Positions 24,982 through 33,953 are shown, numbered from the stretch's first letter. The stretch is DNA of 64,000 nucleotides from Haloarcula ordinaria (GCF_029338275.1 NZ_CP119789.1:620001-684000); one strand, 5' to 3'. Notes: generated from the sequence alone by a model not told the origin. Made by a program: numbers and translations.

Positions 24982-26415
24982 TTAGTTGAGTTGGCTACTC
25001 GGGCCGACGCCGAGCGCCTCCTCGAGTTTGGACTGCCCCCAGCTTGCGGCCTCCTCGGGCGACCGATCCGAGACGACGAGCTGCTGGACGACGTCCGCGA
25101 GCACGTTCGACGATTCGAGGGTCCCGACGCTCGGGATGTAGAGGTCGTTCTCGACGTGGATGTCGCGGAAGCCGTAGAGCCGCGCGTCGGGGAGCGCCTC
25201 GAACTGCGCCTGGACCGACGACTCGTACTGGCTGACGACCTCGTGGTTCCAGAAGTCGTCCGAGTTCTCGCCGGTGGCGGTCACGGGCAGGTACAGCGTC
25301 GGTTCGGTGTTGGCCAGCCACTCGCCGTAGGTGCCCGCGCTGTGGAGCCACTTGACGAAGGTGCCGATGGCGTCTTTCTTCTCTTCGTTGAACACCATGA
25401 TGTCGTTGACGTAGTGGATACTCCCGGCCTGGCCGTCGTCCGGGTAGGGCTGTTGCATCGCCCCGAAGTCGTCCGAGTACTGCGTCTCGGTCAGGCGGCG
25501 CATCCACGACGAGAAGCCGGTCGTCGAGTGCGCGGTTCCCTGCAGAAGCGACGTCTCCCACTGTCCCCAGCCCCAACCGGTCGCGCCCGGCGGGCTGGCC
25601 TGGTTGAACATCTGCTTGTAGAAGTCGAGGACCTCGACCGTCTCGGGCGTGTCGAACATGACGTTCCCGTCGGGGCCATAGACGTACGAGTCCTTGTTGA
25701 TCATCAGGTTGTACAGGTTCTCCGTCGTCCAGAGGTTGCTCGCGGCCGGGAGGACGATGCCGTAGTTGTCCCCGTCGGTCATACTGCTCGCGGCCTGGAG
25801 CCACTCGTCCCAGTTCTGGGGCGGCCAGGCGTCGGTCTGGCCGAGCGTGTCCGTACGGAAGTGGTTCAGGAACACCATGTCCCACATCGGAATCCCCCAC
25901 GTGCCGCCGTCGTACTGGAAGGGGCTGATGGTGTTCTCGTACATGTCGTGTTCCTCTTGGAGGTCCGAGACGATGTCGCTGACGTCAACGAGGTCGCCGC
26001 GGGACTGGAAGGTCATCGTGAACGCCGGCAGCGAGAACATGAAGTCCGGCGGGTTGCCGGCCTCGATGGCGCTCGTCAGCTTGCTGAAGACGCTCCCCCA
26101 CGTCTGGCCTTCGACGGTGACCTGCACCTCGTCGTGTTCCTCGTTGAACCGGTCGGTGAACCGCTGGAACTGTTCTTTGCGGTGTGGCACGCCCTCCTGG
26201 TGCCAGAACGTGATCTCGGTCGGGCTGCCGCCACCGCTCGAGCCGCCGTCACTGCTCGAACCGTCAGAGCCGCCGTCACCACCAGAGCCACCGCCGCCGT
26301 CACCCGAACCGCCGTCGCCACCGGAACACCCGGCGAGGGCCACCGCTGACCCCACCGCTGTGGTCTTGATGAAACGCCGACGCGAAACTGGACCGTTGCT
26401 ACTGTGCTTTGGCAT
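24982..26415 (-). CDS. Extracellular solute-binding lipoprotein (Tat, family 1)
   Basis: About 477 residues. The N-terminus has a twin-arginine signal (SRRRFIKTTAVG) and a lipobox ending LAGC near residue 29, followed by a Gly/Ser/Asp-rich linker (~residues 30-60) typical of haloarchaeal lipid-anchored binding proteins. The mature domain starts at EITFWHQEGVPHRKEQFQRF, the pattern of cluster-1 (MalE/UgpB) sugar-binding proteins. It captures the importer's substrate outside the cell. The ATG at 26415 is supported by a TATA box 26 nt upstream. First gene of the SBP-permease-permease-ATPase-PLP enzyme operon. The ligand is not identifiable. Confidence 0.95.
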   Translation of the reverse strand: MPKHSSNGPVSRRRFIKTTAVGSAVALAGCSGGDGGSGDGGGGSGGDGGSDGSSSDGGSSGGGSPTEITFWHQEGVPHRKEQFQRFTDRFNEEHDEVQVTVEGQTWGSVFSKLTSAIEAGNPPDFMFSLPAFTMTFQSRGDLVDVSDIVSDLQEEHDMYENTISPFQYDGGTWGIPMWDMVFLNHFRTDTLGQTDAWPPQNWDEWLQAASSMTDGDNYGIVLPAASNLWTTENLYNLMINKDSYVYGPDGNVMFDTPETVEVLDFYKQMFNQASPPGATGWGWGQWETSLLQGTAHSTTGFSSWMRRLTETQYSDDFGAMQQPYPDDGQAGSIHYVNDIMVFNEEKKDAIGTFVKWLHSAGTYGEWLANTEPTLYLPVTATGENSDDFWNHEVVSQYESSVQAQFEALPDARLYGFRDIHVENDLYIPSVGTLESSNVLADVVQQLVVSDRSPEEAASWGQSKLEEALGVGPSSQLN

Positions 26416-26440
26416 AACATGTGCGTGGTCACCATACAAC

Positions 26441-26448
26441 TATATAAG
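26441..26448 (-). promoter_or_regulatory. TATA box of the ABC transporter operon
   Basis: On the minus strand CTTATATA lies about 26 nt before the ATG of the solute-binding protein, giving a leaderless operon transcript. No copy of the 20-bp IclR-site palindrome is visible here. Confidence 0.6.
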
Positions 26449-26516
26449 TGTTTCTGAGGTCTGTGCGTCGGTGCGCCCTTCACAACGATTATCTCCCATT
26501 CGACCGAACGTCGCGT

Positions 26517-27470
26517 ATGGAGATGAGCATCGACCTCGGTGGGATGTATCGCTCTCCGGGCTACTATCTCGACCGCGCCGAATCCGTCGAGCGGGCCGGA
26601 TTCGACGCGGTCTGGTTCGGCGACCACATCCAGCCGTGGTTTCACAAGGACGGTCACGCCCCGTTCGCGTGGTCGTGGCTCCCGCTCGCGCTCGAACGAA
26701 CGACGTCGATCCCGACCGGCGTGTTCGTCACGCCACCGATGTACCGGTACCATCCGCTGGTCGTCGCCAACGCCGTGGCAACCATCGACGACCTGTTCCC
26801 CGGTCGATTCAGACTGGGCGTCGGCACGGGCGAGCTGATGAACGAACACCCCTTCGTCGACGAGTGGCCCGACTGGAGCGACCGCGCGGGCGCGCTGGTC
26901 GAATCGCTGGACATCATGCGGACCTACTGGGAGAGCGACGAGTTCTTCGACTACGACGGCCGGTATTTCCAGTTCGACCCGGTGTACCCCTACCAGCAAC
27001 CGTCGACTGAACTCGACGTCTACTGTTCGGCCACCGGTCCGAGTAGCGCTCGGCTCGCTGCCGACCACGCGGACCACCTCATCACCCTGGCGAACGTCCC
27101 CGACGTGAAGGCGCGCGTCATCGACACCTACCGGGACAACGGTGGCGACGGCGACGTAATCATGCAGACCGTCGGGGGCTTTGGCGACCGCGAACGGCTC
27201 ACCGAGCGGGTACGCAACTCGTTCGCCTCGACCCTGTACCCCGAGAACTTCGACGAGACCGACCCACGGGTCCTCCAGGAATCTGCCGAGGGCGCGACAG
27301 ACGAAGAGATACAGGAGGCCTTCCTACTCGCGGAGACGCCGGCCGACGTCCTCGACTGGGTGACGACACAGGAACAGAAGGGCGTGGACCACGTCGTCAT
27401 CACGGACGTGAGTTACGAACAGGACGAGTTCTACCGCATCGCGGGCGAGGAGATTCTGCCGTCGCTCTGA
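26517..27470 (+). CDS. LLM-class F420-dependent oxidoreductase 2 (FGD-like)
   Basis: About 317 residues. Luciferase-like TIM barrel with DAVWFGDHIQPW (strand-2 DH motif), GVFVTPPMYRYHP, FPGRFRLGVGTGELMNEHP and YCSATGPSSARLAADHAD. These match the group containing F420-dependent glucose-6-phosphate dehydrogenase and the related proteins often found in archaea and actinobacteria. The ATG at 26517 is used; the frame is open upstream but the sequence there is not protein-like. It is divergent from the ABC operon and followed by the enolase-superfamily gene 91 nt later, probably in one transcript. Sugar or alcohol oxidation with F420 is inference from family. Confidence 0.88.
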   Translation: MEMSIDLGGMYRSPGYYLDRAESVERAGFDAVWFGDHIQPWFHKDGHAPFAWSWLPLALERTTSIPTGVFVTPPMYRYHPLVVANAVATIDDLFPGRFRLGVGTGELMNEHPFVDEWPDWSDRAGALVESLDIMRTYWESDEFFDYDGRYFQFDPVYPYQQPSTELDVYCSATGPSSARLAADHADHLITLANVPDVKARVIDTYRDNGGDGDVIMQTVGGFGDRERLTERVRNSFASTLYPENFDETDPRVLQESAEGATDEEIQEAFLLAETPADVLDWVTTQEQKGVDHVVITDVSYEQDEFYRIAGEEILPSL

Positions 27471-27561
27471 GAGACAGGGCCGGCCGCCGACGGGCCGAGG
27501 CCAGACGTGACGGGGGCCTCCGACGCGAAGTTTCAAGTTCTCGCTCGTCAGAAACCGAACC

Positions 27562-28671
27562 ATGGAGATCGAACGTGTCACCGTCCACCAGTACGACATT
27601 CCGCTGTACGAACCGTTCGTCACGGCCCTGAAACCGATTCCCGAACTCGAACGGGTCATCGTCGAGATCGAGACCGACAGCGGCATCGTCGGACTCGGTG
27701 AGGGCGCGCCGGCCTACGAGGTGACCGGCGAGACACAGCGGTCGACTGCCGCCGTCATCGAAGACGTCCTGGCCCCGCTCGTCGTCGGGGAGAACCCGCT
27801 CGACATCGAGCGCGTCCGTGGACAGATGTGGCGCCTGGTCGACGGGGCGCCCTCTGCACACGCCGCAATGGAAATCGCGCTGCAGGACATCCGGGGAAAA
27901 GCCGCCGAGATGCCGCTGTATCGCCTCCTCGGCGGTAACGCGACCGAGCCAGTACTGGACGTGCCGAAAGTACTGAGCATCAAGTCGCCGTCGGCGATGG
28001 CCGACGACGCCGCAGCCGCCGTCGACGAGGGCTACCGCCAGATCAAGATCAAGGTCGGCGAAGCGCCGGCGACCGACGCCGAGCGTGTCGCGGCGATCGA
28101 CCGGGTCGTCCCCGACGACGTGAGCCTCAAAGCGGACGCGAACCAGGGCTGGGACGACGCGAAGACGGCGTTGGCCGCCCTCTCGGATATCGGTGACCGA
28201 ATCGACGTGATAGAACAGCCGGTCGACAACGACAACGTGGCCGACCTGCACGAACTCCGACGGCGCGTCGACATCCCGGTGATGCCCGACGAGAGCGTCG
28301 AGAGCCCTGCGGACGTCCTCGACCTCATCGAGCGAGACGCCGGCGACATGTTCAACATCAAGCTGATGAAGACCGGCGGGATTTCCGAGGCCGTCCGCCT
28401 CAACGCCGTCGCGGAGGCCGCGCAGCGCCCGACCCAGCTCGGGTCGATGGTGGAAGGCGGAATCGGGACGGCGGCCGGCGTCCACTTCGTCCTCTCACAG
28501 GAGAACGTCATCTGGAACGAGATGGTCGGGCCGTTCATGACCGAGACGGGCGTGACCGACCTCGCGACCGACCTCCCTGAGATTTCCGTCGACGGCCCCG
28601 GACTCGGCGTCGAACTCGACCGCGACGCGCTGGCCACCCTGCGCACCGAGCAGACAGTGATCGAACAATGA
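27562..28671 (+). CDS. Enolase-superfamily racemase/epimerase (MR/MLE, muconate cycloisomerase subgroup)
   Basis: 369 residues. N-terminal capping domain (IERVTVHQYDIPLYEPF), then the barrel with the second-strand general base KIKVG (QIKIKVGEAP, ~residue 158), metal ligands in LKADANQGW (Asp), IEQPV (Glu) and MPDESV (Asp), and the opposite-face Lys in FNIKLMKTGG (~residue 262). KxK plus sixth-strand Lys defines the MLE subgroup: muconate cycloisomerase, o-succinylbenzoate synthase, N-succinylamino acid racemase and dipeptide epimerase. Its stop overlaps the start of an M20 hydrolase, which favours an N-acyl amino acid or dipeptide racemase; this is inference. Confidence 0.92.
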   Translation: MEIERVTVHQYDIPLYEPFVTALKPIPELERVIVEIETDSGIVGLGEGAPAYEVTGETQRSTAAVIEDVLAPLVVGENPLDIERVRGQMWRLVDGAPSAHAAMEIALQDIRGKAAEMPLYRLLGGNATEPVLDVPKVLSIKSPSAMADDAAAAVDEGYRQIKIKVGEAPATDAERVAAIDRVVPDDVSLKADANQGWDDAKTALAALSDIGDRIDVIEQPVDNDNVADLHELRRRVDIPVMPDESVESPADVLDLIERDAGDMFNIKLMKTGGISEAVRLNAVAEAAQRPTQLGSMVEGGIGTAAGVHFVLSQENVIWNEMVGPFMTETGVTDLATDLPEISVDGPGLGVELDRDALATLRTEQTVIEQ

Positions 28672-29822
28672 CGGTCGGTTCGGACGACCCGGTCGTGCAG
28701 CTGGCGAGCGAGCTCATCGCCCGCCCGAGCGAGAACCCGCCCGGTGACGAGCGCGCGGTCGCCGAGTGGCTCGAAACGCGCCTCGAGGAGTCGCCCACGC
28801 CGTTCACCGTCGAGACGACCGAGGTACTCCCGGACCGGCCGAACGTCGTTGCCCGCGTCGGCGACCCGGCGAACGGGAGCGTGGTACTGAACGGCCACAC
28901 CGACGTCGTCCCGGCCAGCGAGGCGGACTGGACGAGCGGGCCTTACGAGCCCACGGTACGCGATGGTCGGCTGTTCGGCCGCGGGGCCGCCGACATGAAA
29001 GGCGCGCTCGCCGCGATGGTCGTCGCCACGGAACGGTACGTCGAACGCGCCGACGACCCGGGCGAGGTCGTCCTGGCGTTCGTCGTCGACGAGGAGCACG
29101 GCGGGTCGGGGATGCGCGCACTCGTCGAGAGCGGGCTCGACGCCGACGTCGCCATCGTCGGCGAACCGACCGAGATGAACGTCTGTACGGCAATCAAAGG
29201 CGTCGCCCGCTACGAAGCCGTCGTCCACGGTGAGAGCTGTCACTCCGGGCAACCCGACGAAGGACGCGACGCCATCAAAGGCCTCGACGCGTTGCTCGGA
29301 CGCGTCCAGTCACTCGACGACGAACTCGAATCCACCTCGCACCCGGTACTCTCACACGAAGACGTCACCGTGACCGAAGTCGAAGGTGGCATCGCCCCGA
29401 ACGTGGTCGCCGACCGCGCCGAGGCGACCATCGACTGGCGGTTCCTCCCGGGGACGACCGAACCCGACCCGTTCGACGAGCGGCTCCGAGACGCGGTCGG
29501 CGAGCTCAGCGTCGACGGCGGATCGCTCGACCTCGATCTCGAACGAACGGTGTTCGCCCGAGCCGGCGAGATTCGCAACGACCACGAGCTCGTCTCGGCG
29601 CTGCTCGACGTCGGGCAAGCGGCTGGCGCGGCGAGCGAACTCGTCGGCTTCGACGCGGCGACCGACGCTCGGTTCCTCATTCACGACGCGGAGATTCCGA
29701 CGGCACACTTCGGTCCGGGGAGCCTCACCGAGGACGCCCACACCGTCGACGAGTCCGTCGCCGTCGAGGACCTCGTCACGGCCGCCGAAGTGTACGAGGA
29801 AGCGTTGCACCGGTTGGTGTAA
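28668..29822 (+). CDS. M20-family zinc amidohydrolase/peptidase (ArgE/DapE-like)
   Basis: 384 residues. Zinc-binding pattern of M20: NGHTDVVPA (~residue 75, His and catalytic-domain Asp), GRGAADMKGALAAM (bridging Asp), and VDEEHGGSGMR (catalytic Glu-Glu), with the dimerisation lid in the middle (ARYEAVVHGESCHSGQPDEG) and a C-terminal His in FGPGSLTEDAHTVDESV. It hydrolyses amide bonds such as N-acetyl- or N-succinyl-amino acids or dipeptides. The start ATG overlaps the racemase stop (ATGA), so the two act in one pathway. Confidence 0.92.
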   Translation: MTVGSDDPVVQLASELIARPSENPPGDERAVAEWLETRLEESPTPFTVETTEVLPDRPNVVARVGDPANGSVVLNGHTDVVPASEADWTSGPYEPTVRDGRLFGRGAADMKGALAAMVVATERYVERADDPGEVVLAFVVDEEHGGSGMRALVESGLDADVAIVGEPTEMNVCTAIKGVARYEAVVHGESCHSGQPDEGRDAIKGLDALLGRVQSLDDELESTSHPVLSHEDVTVTEVEGGIAPNVVADRAEATIDWRFLPGTTEPDPFDERLRDAVGELSVDGGSLDLDLERTVFARAGEIRNDHELVSALLDVGQAAGAASELVGFDAATDARFLIHDAEIPTAHFGPGSLTEDAHTVDESVAVEDLVTAAEVYEEALHRLV

Positions 29823-29835
29823 CCTCTCCTCTCGC

Positions 29836-30561
29836 TTACGTCCGGGACGGCGGCGTCGACATGCCCGAGAGGGCGCGTCTCGCCTCGTCGATCGCGTCCT
29901 GCCCGTCGGCCAGCAACGGTAATCCGTGCCCGGGTAACAGGCGGTCGACGCCCCGGTCGGCGAGGGTGTCGATGTCGGCGCGGTAGTCGGCGAGCGACGA
30001 GCCAGGGACGTTGAGGAGGCTGATCGACCCGTCGGGATACACCGCGTCGCCGACGAAGCACGTCGTCGTCCCGTCGGCGGTCTCGGTGAGAAAGACCACG
30101 TGGTCGCTCGCGTGGCCACGCACGCGAGCCGTCTCGAATCGACGACCCGCAACGTTGATAGCCGCGCCGGCAGCGAACGTTCGGTCGACCGCGTAGTTCT
30201 CGTACTCGTAGTCGGCCGGGTAGATGCCCTCGTCACGGGCCACGTCGACGCCGAGTTCCCGTTCGTTCCCGTCGCCGACCAGTCGTGCGGTCGCCTCGCT
30301 CGCAACGATATCGATATCGCGTCGCTGGCACGCCGGGCCGCCCTGCGAGTGGTCGGCGTGGGCGTGTGTCAACAACGCGTGTGTCACCTCACCAAACGCC
30401 GTCTCCGCACGGTCGAGCAGTTCCGGGACCGACTCGCCGGCGCCGGTATCGACGAGTACCGTCCCATCGGGGGCGGCAATCGCGTAGACGTTGCAGTCGT
30501 ACTGGCTGCTGAGGCGTGCGTCGCCGGAGCCGACCAGTGCCAGGTCCTTCGATAGCTGCAT
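29836..30561 (-). CDS. MBL-fold metallo-hydrolase
   Basis: About 241 residues. The metallo-beta-lactamase zinc motif HAHADH (THAHADHSQGG, ~residue 66), a downstream VRGHASDHVVF His, FVGDAVYPDG Asp and LLPGHG His complete the two-metal site of glyoxalase II/lactonase-like hydrolases. The ATG at 30561 (MQLSKDLALVG) fits the fold start; the long upstream extension is unlikely. It converges with the M20 gene (14-nt gap) and is divergent from the aminotransferase. A thioester or lactone hydrolase role in the island is possible. Confidence 0.88.
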   Translation of the reverse strand: MQLSKDLALVGSGDARLSSQYDCNVYAIAAPDGTVLVDTGAGESVPELLDRAETAFGEVTHALLTHAHADHSQGGPACQRRDIDIVASEATARLVGDGNERELGVDVARDEGIYPADYEYENYAVDRTFAAGAAINVAGRRFETARVRGHASDHVVFLTETADGTTTCFVGDAVYPDGSISLLNVPGSSLADYRADIDTLADRGVDRLLPGHGLPLLADGQDAIDEARRALSGMSTPPSRT

Positions 30562-30610
30562 AGGACCGCGTTCGCGGGCGGGACACCTAACTTCGATGGT
30601 CGACAGGGAA

Positions 30611-30618
30611 AGTATAAG
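30611..30618 (+). promoter_or_regulatory. TATA box of the aminotransferase operon
   Basis: AGTATAAG lies about 30 nt upstream of the ATG at 30644, supporting that start and a leaderless transcript covering the aminotransferase and second Gfo/Idh/MocA gene. Confidence 0.55.
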
Positions 30619-30643
30619 AAGAGTCGGAACACAATCACCGTTC

Positions 30644-31837
30644 ATGTGTCCACAAGGCAGCGAGCAGCATCCGGAGACGCGGCTGGCGAAACGAACGTTC
30701 GGGCTCGAACGTTCCGCCATCCGGGAGATGTTCGATCTTGCACAGCAGTACGACGACGACGACCTGGTACACCTGGAGATCGGCGAGCCGGACTTCGATA
30801 CGCCCGCCCACATCACCGAGGCAGCCACCACCGCCGCGGAGGGCGGCGCGACTCACTACACGTCGAACGCGGGACTCCCGGAACTGCGGGCGGCCATCGC
30901 CGACGACATCACCAGCGAGCACCGGTACGACCCCGACGCGAACGTCATCGTCACTGCCGGGGCGATGGAAGCGCTCTCGCTGGCGTTTCTCACGCTCGTC
31001 GACCCCGGAGACGAAGTCATCGTGCCGACACCTGCATGGCCGAACTACCGCACACAGACAGCGATGGTCGGCGGGGAGTACGTCGAGGTCCCGCTCGACC
31101 GGGAACAGGGATTCGCGCTTGATACGGAGCGACTCGCCGCGTCGATTAACGACGACACGGCGCTCGTATTGCTCACCACGCCGTCGAACCCGACCGGACA
31201 GGTGTACGACCGCGACGCGATCGCGCGAATCGTCTCGACCGCAGCAGCACACGACGCCGTCGTTGTCGCCGACGAAGTGTACAAGGACCTCGTCTACGAT
31301 ACGACGGCCACCGCCGTCGCCGACGCGACCGACCATCCGGAGCACGTCGTCACGCTCGGGTCCTGTTCGAAGACCTACGCCATGACGGGGTGGCGGGTCG
31401 GCTGGTTCGCCGCGCCGGAACCGGTCGTCGACGCCGCGACGAAGTTCCACGAGAGCGTCGTCGCGTGCGCACCGAGCGTCTCCCAGCACGCCGCGCTGGC
31501 CGCCCTGACCGGTGACCAGGCGCCAATTGAGGAGATGTACGAGGCGTTCCGCCGGCGACGTGACCTCCTCGTAGACTTAGTCGATGCTCTCCCGACGGTC
31601 ACCTGTCCCCGGCCCGAAGGAGCGTTTTACGCGTTCCTCGACGTCTCGTCGGTCGATGCAGACAGTATGACAATCTCGAAGCGGCTGCTCGACGAACACG
31701 GCGTCGTCACCGCACCGGGCGTCGGGTTCGGCGCGGACGTCGACGACCACCTTCGCGTCAGTTTCGCCACCGACGAGGACCGACTTACCGAGGGGTTCGA
31801 GCGTATCGGCCAGTTCCTCGAGGCGGAGGGCGTCTGA
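30644..31837 (+). CDS. PLP-dependent class I/II aminotransferase
   Basis: About 397 residues, fold-type I. Features: LEIGEPDFDTPAHITEAA near the N-terminus, THYTSNAGLPELRAAIAD, phosphate-binding TAGAMEALSLAF, Asn/Asp/Tyr PLP contacts in PSNPTGQVYD and VVADEVYKDLVY, PLP lysine in GSCSKTYAMTGWRVGW (~residue 243), and the carboxylate-binding Arg in LRVSFATDE. It transfers an amino group between an amino acid and a 2-oxo acid. The ATG at 30644 is chosen on the TATA spacing. The stop overlaps the next gene (TGATG). Confidence 0.93.
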   Translation: MCPQGSEQHPETRLAKRTFGLERSAIREMFDLAQQYDDDDLVHLEIGEPDFDTPAHITEAATTAAEGGATHYTSNAGLPELRAAIADDITSEHRYDPDANVIVTAGAMEALSLAFLTLVDPGDEVIVPTPAWPNYRTQTAMVGGEYVEVPLDREQGFALDTERLAASINDDTALVLLTTPSNPTGQVYDRDAIARIVSTAAAHDAVVVADEVYKDLVYDTTATAVADATDHPEHVVTLGSCSKTYAMTGWRVGWFAAPEPVVDAATKFHESVVACAPSVSQHAALAALTGDQAPIEEMYEAFRRRRDLLVDLVDALPTVTCPRPEGAFYAFLDVSSVDADSMTISKRLLDEHGVVTAPGVGFGADVDDHLRVSFATDEDRLTEGFERIGQFLEAEGV

Positions 31838-32841
31838 TGACCGACGTTACCGTCGTCGGCTGTGGCTTCATGGGACGGAACCACGCACACGCGGTCGCCG
31901 ACCATCCGACCCTCCGGCTGACCAGCGTCGTCGACGTGGACGAAGAAACCGCAGCGGCCGTCGCGGCCGAGCACGGGGCCACGGCCGAAACGGAGTTCGA
32001 CCGCGCCGTCGAGGACGCCGATGCAGTCGTCGTCGCGACGCCGGAGACGCTCCACGCCGACCAGGCGCGGACCGTCCTCGAACACGACAGACACCTGTTG
32101 CTCGAAAAGCCGGTGACGGTCGACACAGACGAGGCGTGGGCGTTGGCCGACCTCGCCGAGGAGACGAACACGGTGACGGGCGTGAGCTTCATCCTCCGGT
32201 ACGACACTGGCTACGCCGGCCTCCGCGAGACGGTCACCGAGGGAACAGTCGGTGACCCGATTTCGGTCAGGGCCAAGCGCGGCATCACCCGCGGTGAGTC
32301 CGAGCGAATCGGCGGCCGCGGCCACCCCCTGTACTACATGAACGTCCACGATATCGACGCGATGCGGTGGGTCGTCGGCAGCGAGATCCGCGAGGTGACC
32401 GGCATCGAGCGACGGGGCGAACTCGCGTCCGTGGACGTGCCCGACGTGATGCACGCGACGCTCTCGTTCGAGAACGGGGCCGTCGGTACGCTCACCGGAT
32501 ACGGTGTCCTCCCCGACGAGACGCCCGGCGGAATCGATGCGGCGCTCGAACTCGTCGGCACGGACGGGACCGCGACCGCCGACACACCCGGAACGACCCT
32601 GACGGTCAACGGCGCATCCGGCTACGACCGACCGGACGTCCGCCACTGGCCGGTCGTCAACGACCACATGGATGGCGCCGTCAAACGACAAATCGACGCG
32701 TTCGCGCGTGCAATCGGCGGCGAGCGCGAGGCCGAACCGCTCGCGACGATTCGCGACGGAGCACACGCACAGGCCGTCGCCGACGCGATCTACACCGCGA
32801 CCGAGACAGGCACGTCGGTAGCCGTCGAGACAGCGGAGTGA
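31837..32841 (+). CDS. Gfo/Idh/MocA-family oxidoreductase 2
   Basis: 334 residues. Classical Rossmann motif VVGCGFMGRNHAHAV, then VVVATPETLHADQ, LLLEKPVTVDTDEA (EKP motif, catalytic Lys) and YYMNVHDIDAMRW, which retains the Asp/His pair (NVHDID) of active family members. It oxidises or reduces a sugar- or polyol-like substrate, or an imine, with NAD(P). One base of overlap with the aminotransferase stop indicates translational coupling; the IclR regulator follows. Confidence 0.92.
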   Translation: MTDVTVVGCGFMGRNHAHAVADHPTLRLTSVVDVDEETAAAVAAEHGATAETEFDRAVEDADAVVVATPETLHADQARTVLEHDRHLLLEKPVTVDTDEAWALADLAEETNTVTGVSFILRYDTGYAGLRETVTEGTVGDPISVRAKRGITRGESERIGGRGHPLYYMNVHDIDAMRWVVGSEIREVTGIERRGELASVDVPDVMHATLSFENGAVGTLTGYGVLPDETPGGIDAALELVGTDGTATADTPGTTLTVNGASGYDRPDVRHWPVVNDHMDGAVKRQIDAFARAIGGEREAEPLATIRDGAHAQAVADAIYTATETGTSVAVETAE

Positions 32842-32855
32842 GACTTCCACGGGCG

Positions 32856-32875
32856 GTTTCCAACACTGTTGAAAC
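32856..32875. promoter_or_regulatory. IclR-type palindromic operator, copy 1
   Basis: GTTTCCAACACTGTTGAAAC is a near-perfect 20-bp palindrome located 15 bp after the second Gfo/Idh/MocA gene. Similar sites recur at 32937, 33789 and 33954, all around the IclR gene. Confidence 0.7.
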
Positions 32876-32936
32876 TTCGCAATATTCCCGCCCGAAATGA
32901 TGCCTAACCCTGATTTCTCCGGATAAAGTGAAGTCA

Positions 32937-32956
32937 GTTTCAAGAGTGTTGGTTAG
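32937..32956. promoter_or_regulatory. IclR-type palindromic operator, copy 2
   Basis: GTTTCAAGAGTGTTGGTTAG matches the reverse complement of copy 1 at 16 of 20 positions. It lies immediately upstream of the AT-rich GGATAAAAC (TATA-like, ~32969-32976) of the IclR gene, so a bound regulator would cover the BRE/TATA region: likely autoregulation. Confidence 0.65.
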
Positions 32957-33004
32957 GTGTGCAAAAAGGATAAAACACTCGACGTTGTTGGTACGAAACA
33001 CCAA

Positions 33005-33775
33005 ATGACCGACCCAAACGCGGACACGGATACAGACCAGTTGCAATCGGTTATCCGGGCGTTCCGGATCGTCGAAGCGCTTGAGACCAACGAGGGGATG
33101 ACGATGTCGGAGCTCGCAGACGAGTTCGACATCCCGCCGAGCACAGCCCACATCTATCTCAAAACGCTGGCGAACACCGGGTACATCGTCCGCGACGAGA
33201 ACGAGTACCACCTCGGGCTTAGATTTCTGAAACACGGCGGCTACGTCCGGCACCGCCTGCAGATATACCAGGCTGCGAAATCCGAGGTCGACGCGCTCGC
33301 CCGTCGCACTGGCGAAGCCGTCGACTTCGGCATCGAAGAGAACAACAAGCGCGTGTTAGCCTACAAGTCAGAAGGGCCGGACGTCGTCACGCAGAAGCCC
33401 GTAACCGGCGATTACGCACACATGCATATGACCGCCCTCGGGAAGGCCATGCTCTCGACGTTCGACAGGCCACGTGTCGACGCCATCGTCGACGACTGTG
33501 GCCTCCCGAAAGCGACGCAGTACACCATCGACAACCGGGAGGACCTCTACGCCGACCTCGAACAAATCCGGGATCGTGGCTATTCTGTCGAGGCCCAGGA
33601 GCGCCGCGAAGGCATCAGAGCCGTCGGTGTCCCCATCGACCTCGAGAACACAATCCCGAGTGCTATCTCGATATCCGGCCCGATGAGTAAGCTGAGCGAC
33701 GCACGTATCGACGAGTTACAACAACAGATACACGACTCAGTCAATGTCATCGAGATAAAGCTGCGGAACTACTGA
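33005..33775 (+). CDS. IclR-family transcriptional regulator
   Basis: About 256 residues. N-terminal winged helix (AFRIVEALETNEGMTMSEL, then DIPPSTAHIYLKTLANTGY recognition helix) and a C-terminal IclR effector domain (GEAVDFGIEENNKRVLAY, AHMHMTALGKAMLSTF, RREGIRAVGVPIDL). The ATG at 33005 is ~32 nt from a TATA-like box. IclR proteins in haloarchaea control sugar and organic-acid catabolic genes in response to pathway intermediates. Four copies of one palindrome flank this gene, two on each side, which points to it as their binder. It is the natural candidate regulator of the 14-33 kb island. Confidence 0.94.
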   Translation: MTDPNADTDTDQLQSVIRAFRIVEALETNEGMTMSELADEFDIPPSTAHIYLKTLANTGYIVRDENEYHLGLRFLKHGGYVRHRLQIYQAAKSEVDALARRTGEAVDFGIEENNKRVLAYKSEGPDVVTQKPVTGDYAHMHMTALGKAMLSTFDRPRVDAIVDDCGLPKATQYTIDNREDLYADLEQIRDRGYSVEAQERREGIRAVGVPIDLENTIPSAISISGPMSKLSDARIDELQQQIHDSVNVIEIKLRNY

Positions 33776-33788
33776 CCGCTCAGCCCCT

Positions 33789-33808
33789 TGTTCCGGCACT
33801 GTTGAAAC
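33789..33808. promoter_or_regulatory. IclR-type palindromic operator, copy 3
   Basis: TGTTCCGGCACTGTTGAAAC shares 16 of 20 bases with copy 1 and lies 14 bp after the IclR stop codon. Confidence 0.6.
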
Positions 33809-33953
33809 GCAAACGCCCGTCGAAGTACTACGTCGAAACCGAGTAAATAATCGTGAGGAATACCTGCCGGGTATAATAACAGGCGTACACTCGATATATT
33901 TTGCTGAAGATTCGCGACAGCGCCAGAATCCAACATTGATGTGCAGAAGTGGC

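Noticed and set aside
14069..33775. The island being an integrative element at tRNA-His
   Set aside because: No integrase, no tRNA-His 3'-end copy near 13.7-14 kb, and no terminal repeats were found.
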